Shown: positions 56,440 through 64,000 of the stretch, one piece after another
Layout: the number at the start of each line of letters is the position of its first letter
How positions within the stretch are numbered: position 1 is the stretch's first letter
Source of the DNA: Clostridium thermosuccinogenes
GTDB lineage: Bacteria > Bacillota > Clostridia > Acetivibrionales > DSM-5807
NCBI RefSeq assembly: GCF_002896855.1
Contig: NZ_CP021850.1
Span: forward strand, 3,931,665 to 3,995,664
Reading direction: 5' to 3'
Length of the DNA stretch: 64,000 bases
The notes under the pieces: model-generated
What the model saw: the letters and a program-made list of their open reading frames with translations, nothing else
What the model was told of the DNA's origin: nothing
Databases searched by the model: none
Program-made: the position numbers and the translations under genes

Positions 56440-56733
56440 CTTCTCAGGGTGATTTCTGGGGCACAATGTACAAAAGTTAATCCACAATATCCACAGCGTT
56501 ATCCACATAATAAAATCCAACAAAATGCGCTCTCAGCAAGTTTTTCCACATTATTCACATGACATTTTTAAACATATTGTGCCTCTGTTCATCACCAAGT
56601 TATGGATTTCACTGTTATTTTGTGGCATTCATTCGACAATATAATATCTCTTTTTAAGATAGGGTTGTTACATAAAATTAGTCATCAAAAAATTTCAGCT
56701 TTCTGTGGATAAAATATCCAAGTTATCCACAGA
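56440..56733. promoter_or_regulatory. DnaA-box cluster in the SLT-tsaD gap
   Basis: Three perfect DnaA boxes, TTATCCACA at 56499-56507 and 56723-56731 and TGTGGATAA at 56704-56712, plus one-mismatch boxes near 56485 (ATATCCACA), 56552 (TTTTCCACA) and 56561 (TTATTCACA), in under 300 AT-rich bases. It is not next to dnaA. A DnaA titration, DARS-like or regulatory site is possible. Confidence 0.6.
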
Positions 56734-57753
56734 TCATCTTTCCCCCAGCTTCAAACCTGGTATTGCATTGAGGTCCAACTCCGAAGCGCTGCCGCTCCTG
56801 TATTCATAATATGCGGCACAAGCTATCATTGCAGCATTATCCGTGCACAGCACAGGTTTCGGGTAGCGCACGCTAAATCCGTATTCCTCTGCAGCAGCTT
56901 TCAGTCCGCTTCTCAAGGCTGAATTGGCTGCTACGCCCCCTGCCAGGGCAATATTCTTTACCCCTTTTTGCTTGCCTGCTTCGATTACATTCCTGACCAG
57001 GACATCAACAACCGCCTGCTGAAAGCTTGCGGCCACGTCCTCTACAATGATCTTTTCGCCTTTTTGCTCGGCTGTATTAAGATAATTCAATACTGCTGTC
57101 TTCAAGCCGCTAAAGCTGAAATCCAGGCTACCGTCCTCAAACAGCACCCTTGGAAAAGCGATGGCGTTTTTGTTTCCGGATTTTGCAGCTTTATCAATGA
57201 GCGGACCTCCCGGATATCCAAGGCCTATAGCTCTGGCTACCTTGTCGAAAGCTTCCCCGGCTGCATCATCCCTTGTCTGCCCCATGATTTCAAATTTATT
57301 ATAATCCCCTACATAGACAATATGGCTGTGTCCTCCCGACGCCACAAGGCATACGAAAGGAGGCTCCAGATCCGGGTATTCCAGGTAGTTGGCCGCTATG
57401 TGCCCCTCAATATGGTGGACACCTACAAAAGGCTTATTGGCAGCAAAAGCCAGCGCCTTTGCTGCAGACAACCCGACCAGCAGAGCCCCCACCAGTCCCG
57501 GGCCATATGTAACTCCTATAACGTCCACATCTTCCAGCTTTATCCTCGCTTCCTCCAATGCCTGGTCAATCACAGGGATGACCAGCTCAACATGCTTACG
57601 GGAAGCAACCTCCGGTACTACTCCTCCGAACTTCTGATGTATGTCTATCTGAGATGATATCACATTGGATAAAACCTCCCTGCCGTTTCTTACCACGGCA
57701 GCAGCGGTTTCATCACAGCTCGATTCAACTCCCAGTACTATGATATCTTTCAA
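56734..57753 (-). CDS. tsaD: tRNA N6-adenosine threonylcarbamoyltransferase TsaD
   Basis: 339 residues. Actin-like ATPase fold: [29 protein letters not shown] (metal-binding His), [23 protein letters not shown] and [11 protein letters not shown]. Makes t6A37 on ANN-decoding tRNAs with TsaB and TsaE. Full length. Its 3' end lies three bases from the last DnaA box. Upstream (minus) is uppP. Confidence 0.97.
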   Translation of the reverse strand: MKDIIVLGVESSCDETAAAVVRNGREVLSNVISSQIDIHQKFGGVVPEVASRKHVELVIPVIDQALEEARIKLEDVDVIGVTYGPGLVGALLVGLSAAKALAFAANKPFVGVHHIEGHIAANYLEYPDLEPPFVCLVASGGHSHIVYVGDYNKFEIMGQTRDDAAGEAFDKVARAIGLGYPGGPLIDKAAKSGNKNAIAFPRVLFEDGSLDFSFSGLKTAVLNYLNTAEQKGEKIIVEDVAASFQQAVVDVLVRNVIEAGKQKGVKNIALAGGVAANSALRSGLKAAAEEYGFSVRYPKPVLCTDNAAMIACAAYYEYRSGSASELDLNAIPGLKLGER

Positions 57754-57788
57754 TACTCCGCACCTACTTCATTAGTTTTAAAACAGCA

Positions 57789-58583
57789 TCAAAACAGCTT
57801 TCCAAAATATTTGCCGCTGACCAGCTGCTCTATAATTATTATAATGCCTAAAGCAAATACATAATATGAAAAGACCTTTAAGCTTGTTTTGGAAAATACC
57901 TTCAGCATGAATCTAACCGACAGGTATCCGGACACCGCTGCCGTCAGCATTCCTATAACAAGCGGTAATACGTCCACACTTAAGGACCCTGCTTTTACCG
58001 TATCGTACACGTCCAGCACCGCAGCACCCAATATGGCAGGTATGGACATCAGGAATGAGAATTTCAGCGCAAACTCTCGGTTTAATCCCCGGGACAAGGC
58101 TCCGGCCAGAGTCAATCCTGAACGGGAAACCGCGGGAAGGATCGCTAAGCCCTGGGCAACACCCACAACGGTCGCATCCGTGTAGGTCATTTCCTTCAAA
58201 CCTTTGTTTCTGCTTCTGACGCTCTCCGCATACCAGAGCACCAATCCTGTAATCAAAAACTCGAAGCCTAAGGTTACAGCTGAATTGAAAATCGAATCAA
58301 AAAAATCCTTGAGTAAAACTCCTATAAGAGCTGTAGGAATCGTTCCCACCACAATAAGCAGAGGAAGTTTTGAAAACGGCCTTTTCAATATCTCTATTAT
58401 ATCCTTCCACAATACCGCACAAACAGCCACAAGAGTGGCAAAGTGCACAGCTACATCAAAAGTGATCACGTCATGGAGACCAAACAGTCTTTGAAAAATC
58501 ACAAGATGTCCGGAACTGCTAATGGGCAGAAACTCCGTAAGCCCCTGCACCAGACCCAATATAAATGCTTCTAAAGAATTCAA
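57789..58583 (-). CDS. uppP: Undecaprenyl-diphosphatase UppP (BacA)
   Basis: 264 residues from the TTG at 58583 (MNSLEAFILGLVQGLTEF), set by AAGGGGAGA; the longer frame's N-terminal 21 residues precede that site. Motif 1 GLTEFLPISSSGHL with ESSSGH-type residues, motif 2 AVSRSGLT and eight hydrophobic segments. Recycles undecaprenyl carrier for wall synthesis and raises bacitracin resistance. A short gap from tsaD. Confidence 0.95.
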   Translation of the reverse strand: MNSLEAFILGLVQGLTEFLPISSSGHLVIFQRLFGLHDVITFDVAVHFATLVAVCAVLWKDIIEILKRPFSKLPLLIVVGTIPTALIGVLLKDFFDSIFNSAVTLGFEFLITGLVLWYAESVRSRNKGLKEMTYTDATVVGVAQGLAILPAVSRSGLTLAGALSRGLNREFALKFSFLMSIPAILGAAVLDVYDTVKAGSLSVDVLPLVIGMLTAAVSGYLSVRFMLKVFSKTSLKVFSYYVFALGIIIIIEQLVSGKYFGKLF

Positions 58584-58709
58584 AATTATTTCTCCCCTTA
58601 AACTAAAATTAATATATATAAAAAAATATGCTTTCAAGACCGGCATTTATACGGTGCCAACTATTATATAATATTATTTTTCCATAGTTTTGTAAATAGC
58701 CTATGAATT

Positions 58710-58745
58710 AAAGGCGGATTTGGTGTGTCCCAAACCCGCCTTTAT
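58710..58745 (-). terminator. Inverted repeat at the lonB 3' end
   Basis: TAAAGGCGGATTTGG and CCCAAACCCGCCTTTA pair, with the lonB stop inside. U-tract on minus is weak (TTTAATT). Confidence 0.45.
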
Positions 58746-60421
58746 GTCCCGGACGCTGTCAGTACGTTCACTGTCTGGTTTTGTTGTATAGGTACCTCTT
58801 TTACCGGCTCCTGTTTCTTGTGGAATACGATTTCCATCACCTGATTTATATCTTCCACCGGAATTACATCTATCCCTATATCTTTAAACAGCTCCTGCCA
58901 GTTCTCAGCTGGTATCAGCACTTTTTTAATCCCCGCAGTCTTGGCTGCCTCCACTTTCGCTACCACTCCTCCGACAGGCTTGACTTTTCCGCGTATTGAT
59001 ATTTCACCCGTCATGGCAATATCGCTGCTTATCGGCATTCCGGTTATGGCAGAGTATATGGCCACCGCCATCGCGACACCTGCCGACGGTCCATCGATAG
59101 GTACACCGCCGGGGAAATTCAGGTGTATCTCATAGTCCCTGCACCTTATGTTCAGTATTCTCTCCAGGACGGTGATGACATTCTCCACGGAAGATCTGGC
59201 GGAACTGGTTCTTTTATATTTGTGCCCCTTCCCTTCCATCTCTTCTTCTTCCACAATACCTGTGATTTTTATATTGCCCTTGCCGCTTTCCGATTTTACA
59301 GCCGATACTTCTATATCTATCACCACGCCGGTGCTGTTCCCAAACACCGCCATTCCGTTAACACATCCTACCTGTTCTCCAGCGACTATCTTTTTCTCTA
59401 TCCTCGGGCTGTAATGTCCGAATTCGATTACCCACTCTATATCTTTTCTTGTTATCAGCGTCCTGCCTTCAACCTGAGCCACGCCCGCTGCTATTTGTAT
59501 TATGTTTACCGCATCCCTTCCATTTTGCGCATACTTGGAAATCAGCTCATCAATTCCTTCTTCGGTCTGGAAACCTCCTTTGGCTGCAGCATTCCGAGCA
59601 ATCTGCGCTATCTCCGGCGGAGTCAGCGGCCTGAAATATATCTCCTGACACCTTGATCTTATGGCAGGAGGTATCTCATCGGCTGTTCTCGTAGTCGCTC
59701 CTACAAGACGGAAATCCGCAGGAAGACCTTTCTGGAATATCTCATGGATATGCTGGGGTATGTTGCTGTCTTCCGAACTGTAATAAGCGCTTTCCAGGAA
59801 AACCTTCCTGTCTTCCAGCACCTTTAAAAGCTTGTTCATCTGTATGGGATGCAGCTCTCCGATCTCGTCTATAAACAATATGCCGCCATGAGCCTTTGTA
59901 ACAGCCCCTGGCTTTGGCTGCGGTATCCCTGCCACACCGTAAGCTCCGGCGCCCTGGTATATTGGATCGTGCACCGACCCCATCAAAGGGTCCGCAATCC
60001 CTCTTTCATCAAATCTTAAAGTGGTGGCATCCAGTTCTACAAACTTGGCATCTTTTCTGAAAGGAGAAATCGGGTTCTGCTTCGCTTCTTCCAGAATGAC
60101 TCTTGCCGCTGCGGTTTTTCCCACGCCCGGAGGTCCATATATGATTACATGCTGAGGATTGGGACCACAAAGCGCGGCTCTTAATGCCTTGATTCCCTGT
60201 TCTTGACCCACTATATCCTTGAGGCTTGCAGGTCTTGTTTTCTCGGACAAAGGCTCCGTCAGTCTTATTTCCCTCAAACGCCTGAGTTTTTCCAGCTCCT
60301 TTTTTGCCTCCCTGTCTATAGCGGTTTTATTTCCCTGTTGTGATTTCAGGAGATTTAAAAAGTATATACCTATAATAATTGTAAAAAAGAATTGTATGAT
60401 GAAAAGAGTGCTTGTTAGCAT
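58742..60421 (-). CDS. lonB: ATP-dependent protease LonB
   Basis: 559 residues from the ATG at 60421 (MLTSTLFIIQFFFTIIIG), behind AAGGAGGAAGG; the earlier ATG at 60463 has no site. N-terminal membrane anchor (about 1-22), AAA+ with GPPGVGKTAAA (Walker A) and FIDEIGELHP (Walker B), R finger region RSRCQE, and the Lon protease domain with Ser in GVPIDGPSAGVAMA and Lys in GGVVAKVEAAKTAGIKKV. LonB of sporulating Firmicutes works in the forespore and on unfolded proteins. Sits in the standard clpX-lonB order. Confidence 0.95.
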   Translation of the reverse strand: MLTSTLFIIQFFFTIIIGIYFLNLLKSQQGNKTAIDREAKKELEKLRRLREIRLTEPLSEKTRPASLKDIVGQEQGIKALRAALCGPNPQHVIIYGPPGVGKTAAARVILEEAKQNPISPFRKDAKFVELDATTLRFDERGIADPLMGSVHDPIYQGAGAYGVAGIPQPKPGAVTKAHGGILFIDEIGELHPIQMNKLLKVLEDRKVFLESAYYSSEDSNIPQHIHEIFQKGLPADFRLVGATTRTADEIPPAIRSRCQEIYFRPLTPPEIAQIARNAAAKGGFQTEEGIDELISKYAQNGRDAVNIIQIAAGVAQVEGRTLITRKDIEWVIEFGHYSPRIEKKIVAGEQVGCVNGMAVFGNSTGVVIDIEVSAVKSESGKGNIKITGIVEEEEMEGKGHKYKRTSSARSSVENVITVLERILNIRCRDYEIHLNFPGGVPIDGPSAGVAMAVAIYSAITGMPISSDIAMTGEISIRGKVKPVGGVVAKVEAAKTAGIKKVLIPAENWQELFKDIGIDVIPVEDINQVMEIVFHKKQEPVKEVPIQQNQTVNVLTASGT

Positions 60422-60629
60422 AACCTTCCTCCTTATTAAATCAAGCTGTCCGATAAATGGCACCGGCTGTCATGGATGCCGCACTAAAACAAGGATCAAA
60501 ATTGGTGGCCTTGCATACATTTATTATTTACTATGATATTTTTTTTATCCTGTGGGATTACAAATGTAAATTTTACTAAACCATGGAACTGCCTGCATAA
60601 CATGGCAGACGCGGTGGCAGGCGAAATGC

Positions 60630-60668
60630 AAAAACAGCAGGAAGTTTTATCTTCCTGCTGTTTTTATC
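60630..60668. terminator. Bidirectional terminator between clpX and lonB
   Basis: AACAGCAGGAAG, loop TTTTAT, CTTCCTGCTGTT, then T-tract on +; A-tract on the other side gives a U-tract on minus. It would stop clpP-clpX transcription. Confidence 0.85.
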
Positions 60669-60740
60669 CTGTTGGTTACTAAACTTATCGACTATATAAG
60701 GCTTCTTTTAATAACGCCGGTTATAATCCGTCATTTTCTG

Positions 60741-62036
60741 TTACGAAACTGATTCCTTTTTAGTCCTGGGCTTTTTTCCCGCTGTCTTCTTCAAGCTTTT
60801 TTTATTTTCATTTATTATTAATTCCGGCTGTTTTCCATTTAGCACCGTATCCTTGCTGATTATGCACTTCTCCACATTAACTGTAGATGGTATTTCATAC
60901 ATTACATCCAGCATGATTTCCTCAATTATTGCTCTCAACCCTCTGGCTCCGGTATTCCTTTCTATAGCTTTTTCAGCAATGCACTCCAGGGCCTCATCCT
61001 CAAACTCCAGTATCACATCATCCATCTCGAACAATTTCTTGTATTGCTTTACCAGAGCATTTTTGGGCTCAGTGAGTATCTGGACTAATGCCTGTTTGTC
61101 CAGTGAATGCAGAGTTGCTATTATGGGAAGCCTGCCCACAAATTCGGGAATCAGCCCGAATTTCAGCAAATCCTGCGGGAGTATATGCTTTAAGATCTCG
61201 CCAACATCCTTTTCCTTGGAACTCTCGATCTTGGCTCCAAAGCCTATGGACTTTTTGCCTATACGGTTTTGTATGATCTTCTCTATGCCGTCAAAAGCCC
61301 CACCGCATATAAACAGTATGTTGGTAGTGTCAATCTGTATGAACTCCTGATGCGGGTGCTTTCTCCCACCCTGGGGTGGTACCGAAGCAACAGTTCCTTC
61401 AAGGATCTTCAGCAAAGCTTGTTGCACACCTTCACCGCTCACATCTCGGGTTATGGATGGATTTTCGGATTTTCTGGCTATTTTGTCTATTTCATCGATG
61501 TATATAATTCCCTTTTCAGCTCTCTCAATATCATAATCAGCAGCCTGAATCAGCTTCAGGAGGATATTCTCCACGTCTTCTCCCACATATCCCGCTTCAG
61601 TAAGGGAAGTCGCGTCTGCTATCGCAAAGGGAACGTTTAAAATTCTTGCAAGAGTCTGAGCGAGCAAAGTTTTTCCTGAACCTGTCGGTCCAAGCATCAC
61701 GATATTACTCTTTTGGAGTTCTACCTCTCCAGCCTTCACCTCTGAGTTTATCCTCTTATAATGATTATAAACCGCTACGGCCAGAGACTTTTTAGCAGCT
61801 TCCTGTCCTATTACGTACTGATCCAGTATTTCCTTTATCGCTTTGGGTTTCGGTATGTCGCTAAGTTCAGTATCGACCTTGGTCTCCTCAAATTCTTCCT
61901 CAATTATCTCCGAACAGAGCTCTATACATTCATCACATATATATACTCCAGGGCCAGCCACCAACCTCTTTACCTGCTCCTGGGGTTTGCCGCAAAAGGA
62001 GCATTTTAGCTGCTTCTTTTCATCATATCTGGCCAT
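60741..62036 (-). CDS. clpX: ATP-dependent Clp protease ATP-binding subunit ClpX
   Basis: 431 residues. Zinc-binding domain [11 protein letters not shown] with CDECIELC, Walker [13 protein letters not shown], Walker [11 protein letters not shown], the IGF loop (IGFGAKI) that docks onto ClpP, and sensor/arginine regions. The C-terminus is Lys-rich ([14 protein letters not shown]). Unfolds substrates, including tmRNA-tagged peptides. 12 bp after clpP, same operon. Confidence 0.97.
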   Translation of the reverse strand: MARYDEKKQLKCSFCGKPQEQVKRLVAGPGVYICDECIELCSEIIEEEFEETKVDTELSDIPKPKAIKEILDQYVIGQEAAKKSLAVAVYNHYKRINSEVKAGEVELQKSNIVMLGPTGSGKTLLAQTLARILNVPFAIADATSLTEAGYVGEDVENILLKLIQAADYDIERAEKGIIYIDEIDKIARKSENPSITRDVSGEGVQQALLKILEGTVASVPPQGGRKHPHQEFIQIDTTNILFICGGAFDGIEKIIQNRIGKKSIGFGAKIESSKEKDVGEILKHILPQDLLKFGLIPEFVGRLPIIATLHSLDKQALVQILTEPKNALVKQYKKLFEMDDVILEFEDEALECIAEKAIERNTGARGLRAIIEEIMLDVMYEIPSTVNVEKCIISKDTVLNGKQPELIINENKKSLKKTAGKKPRTKKESVS

Positions 62037-62048
62037 AAATACACCTCT

Positions 62049-62633
62049 TTATTTTCTTCTTATCATTACTTCATCCACTATTCCGTATGCTTTCGCCTCT
62101 TCAGCCGACATAAAGAAATCTCTGTCCGTGTCTCTCTCTATCTTCTCAAGAGGCTGACCGGTTCTTTCGCTTAATATTACATTCAAATTATGCTTTATTC
62201 TAAGTATCTGTTCTGCATGTATCTTTATGTCCGTAGCCTGACCTCTTGCGCCACCCAAAGGCTGATGTATCATTATCTCACTGTTGGGAAGGGCAAAACG
62301 CTTACCCTTGGCTCCGGCTGCCAGGAGAAAAGCTCCCATGCTTGCTGCCATACCTACACATATGGTCGAAACATCGGGCTTTACATACTGCATGGTATCA
62401 TAAATGGCAAATCCAGCAGATACCGAACCGCCAGGGCTGTTTATGTAAAGCTGTATGTCCTTGTCAGGATCCTCGGCTTCCAGGAAAAGCATCTGCGCTA
62501 CCACCAGGCTTGCTGTTACATCATTTATTTCGTCACTCAAAACAATTATCCTGTCTTTTAATAACCTTGAAAAAATATCATATGAGCGTTCACCACGGTT
62601 TGTTTGCTCTATAACATATGGAACAAGACTCAT
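62049..62633 (-). CDS. clpP: ATP-dependent Clp protease proteolytic subunit ClpP
   Basis: 194 residues. Catalytic Ser in [16 protein letters not shown] (about 97), His in [15 protein letters not shown] (about 122), Asp in [18 protein letters not shown] (about 171). Forms the tetradecameric barrel with ClpX. Ribosome site AAGGAGG before ATG. Follows tig. Confidence 0.98.
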   Translation of the reverse strand: MSLVPYVIEQTNRGERSYDIFSRLLKDRIIVLSDEINDVTASLVVAQMLFLEAEDPDKDIQLYINSPGGSVSAGFAIYDTMQYVKPDVSTICVGMAASMGAFLLAAGAKGKRFALPNSEIMIHQPLGGARGQATDIKIHAEQILRIKHNLNVILSERTGQPLEKIERDTDRDFFMSAEEAKAYGIVDEVMIRRK

Positions 62634-62924
62634 AAGACCGCCTCCTTATAATTAATGTTTATATTGATGCAAATGAGCAGGCATCAAGCATACCTTTGCT
62701 GTCCCCGCCCATGTACATCCCGACAGTATCACTTATACCACTGCGTAACAGTACATCACGGTGCATTTGTGATTCCCGTTCTGCATAATGATATTGATAC
62801 CCATAATTACTTGAAAATAAACATATACAAATTTTCAAAAGAGCCCGGCTGTGCTTTACGCTCAACATCCGGTTGCCGGCCGGAAGTCCTCCATTATGGG
62901 AACAGCTCTGCAACATATAAAAAA
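62634..62924. other. tig-clpP gap with no real gene
   Basis: 291 bases. The one minus frame (62659-62916) has odd composition and no ribosome site. A CCGGTTGCCGGCCGG inverted motif occurs near 62870; no U-tract. Confidence 0.4.
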
Positions 62925-64000
62925 TTATGCTATCTTAGCGTTTTGCACAAGGAAATCCACTGTCTTCCTGAACGCCAAATTATCCTTTATATATTCTATA
63001 TCATCTTCCCTCAAATGTTTCTTAAATTCTTCCACGTCCTGCCTATAATTTTCAGCCATTTTCTTTATTTCATCATTTACTTCGTCTTCAGAAGCCTCAA
63101 TGTTTTCAACTTTGGATATCTTCTCCAGGACAAGACGGGTTTTAACCTCATTCTCAGCCCTCTGGGCAAACTGACCTCTGAAGGTTTCGGTATCCATGCC
63201 CATTATTTCCATGTATCTGTTAAGATCCAATCCCTGATATCTGAGTCTCATATCAAAATCATATATCAGGTCGTCGATATGCTTTTCAATCATAACTTGC
63301 GGTATATCTACCACAGCATTTTCAACTACTTTGGCTACAACATTGTCTTCCATCTCATGCTTAGCCCTGTGCTCAGCATTTTCAACGAGCTTTTTCCTTA
63401 CATCTTCCTTGTAGGCTTCAAGAGTATCGAATTCGCTTACGTCCTTCGCAAACTCATCATCAATAGCAGGCAGTTCCTTTACTTTAATGCCGTTTATCTT
63501 TACTTTAAACAGCGCCGGCTTTCCTGCCACATCCTTGTTACCATAGTCCTCAGGGAAGGTTACATTAACGTCTACCTCTTCCCCTTTATTTTTGCCAATC
63601 AACTGGTCTTCAAAGCCTTGAATGAATGTTCCGGAACCGATAGTCAACTCATAGTTCTGAGCTTTTCCGCCTTCAAAAGGAACGCCGTCTATAAAACCTT
63701 CGAAATCGATAACAGCTATATCCTTCTCCTGCACAGGACGGTCATCAACATCTACAATCCTGGCATTTCTTTCAGCTGTCCTCTTTATTTCGTTGTCCAC
63801 ATCTTCATCGGTTACATTGACTTCGATCTTGCTGACTTCAATATCTTTGTACTGGCCCAGTTCAACCTCAGGCTTTACTGTCACCTTGGCAGTAAACACC
63901 AGGTTCTGGCCTTGCCCTATCTGCTTTATGTCTATCTCAGGCCTGTCTACAGGGTGTATATCATTGCTTTTTATAGCCTCTTCATAAGCTTCAGGGCAAA
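62925..64000 (-). CDS. tig: Trigger factor, 3' part (runs off right edge)
   Basis: The frame stays open from 63899 to the window edge, so the ATG at 63899 is internal. Residues include the end of the ribosome-binding domain, the FKBP-type peptidyl-prolyl isomerase domain (VQEKDIAVIDFEGFIDGVPF, IGSGTFIQGFEDQLIGKNKG, VTFPEDYGNKDVAGKPA) and the C-terminal chaperone domain to YIKDNLAFRKTVDFLVQNA. Ribosome-bound folding factor; upstream of clpP in the classic order. Confidence 0.96.
   Translation of the reverse strand, partial: CPEAYEEAIKSNDIHPVDRPEIDIKQIGQGQNLVFTAKVTVKPEVELGQYKDIEVSKIEVNVTDEDVDNEIKRTAERNARIVDVDDRPVQEKDIAVIDFEGFIDGVPFEGGKAQNYELTIGSGTFIQGFEDQLIGKNKGEEVDVNVTFPEDYGNKDVAGKPALFKVKINGIKVKELPAIDDEFAKDVSEFDTLEAYKEDVRKKLVENAEHRAKHEMEDNVVAKVVENAVVDIPQVMIEKHIDDLIYDFDMRLRYQGLDLNRYMEIMGMDTETFRGQFAQRAENEVKTRLVLEKISKVENIEASEDEVNDEIKKMAENYRQDVEEFKKHLREDDIEYIKDNLAFRKTVDFLVQNAKIA

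Noticed and set aside
56440-56733. Chromosomal oriC
   Set aside because: dnaA and dnaN are absent from the neighbourhood, so the DnaA boxes are not taken as the main origin.
62659-62916. 85-codon minus frame between tig and clpP
   Set aside because: No ribosome site, no family, unusual composition.
1-64000. CRISPR array or tRNA genes
   Set aside because: No regularly spaced repeat and no cloverleaf apart from the tmRNA were seen on either strand.

Overview
The window reads as chromosome of an anaerobic, low-GC, spore-former-type Firmicute (class Clostridia). The basis is AT-rich intergenic DNA, clostridial-style AGGAGG ribosome binding sites with several TTG starts, an S-layer-homology (SLH) surface protein, an [FeFe] hydrogenase fused to an NAD(P)H-oxidoreductase module, and the canonical tig-clpP-clpX-lonB cluster. 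The genus cannot be fixed from the sequence alone.

Layout. (1) 1-16 kb is an accessory, mobile-rich stretch. It holds the 3' end of a CHAP-domain gene, a lipoprotein, a truncated IS630-type element, an IS3-family element split by a group II intron, a secreted stalk-domain protein, an IS1182-type element sitting inside a duplicated terminator hairpin, a phage-like module (phosphodiester glycosidase, TcdR/UviA-like sigma factor, holin), a complete IS66 element inside a gene relic, a YfjL-like protein and an FRG-domain gene with an in-frame stop. (2) 16.4-21 kb is a two-component system plus a three-gene ABC exporter of the lantibiotic-immunity (LanFEG) type, with no lantibiotic biosynthesis genes. 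(3) 21.6-26.4 kb is metabolism: a TPP-riboswitch-controlled thiM / thiamine-binding / thiC operon carrying a thiD relic, then speD-speE for spermidine. (4) 26.4-36.4 kb has a DUF4236 protein, a 1317-residue SLH surface protein, a TPR-Arr (rifampin ADP-ribosyltransferase) fusion, an AraC-type regulator, and relics of an IS21 element and an ABC ATPase. (5) 36.5-41.1 kb has the hydrogenase fusion, interrupted by one extra T, and a nucleotidyltransferase. (6) 41.6-49.5 kb is a type I restriction-modification operon (hsdM-hsdS-hsdR plus a zinc metallopeptidase) and a GNAT acetyltransferase. (7) 50-64 kb is mostly housekeeping: ssrA (tmRNA) and smpB, an ISLre2 element, a probable small RNA gene, a PHP phosphoesterase, a DUF402 protein, a twin four-cysteine protein, a lytic transglycosylase, a DnaA-box cluster, tsaD, uppP, lonB, clpX, clpP and the 3' part of tig.

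How parts work together. smpB and ssrA form the trans-translation pair, tagging peptides with AKNDYALAAA; clpX/clpP next in the region are the proteases that degrade such peptides, and tig/lonB complete a protein-quality cluster. hsdM/S/R form one restriction enzyme. The ABC exporter and two-component system look like a sensing-and-detoxification module against cell-wall-active peptides. The most unusual signals are the group II intron placed exactly in the IS3 frameshift window with an 8-nt EBS1-IBS1 match, the IS duplicated around a terminator hairpin, the plus-strand orphan RNA at 53.2 kb with an anti-Shine-Dalgarno tract, the DnaA-box cluster next to tsaD, the thiD relic translationally linked to thiC, and the twin CxxC protein. 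I did not find a clearly new multi-gene defence or mobile system.
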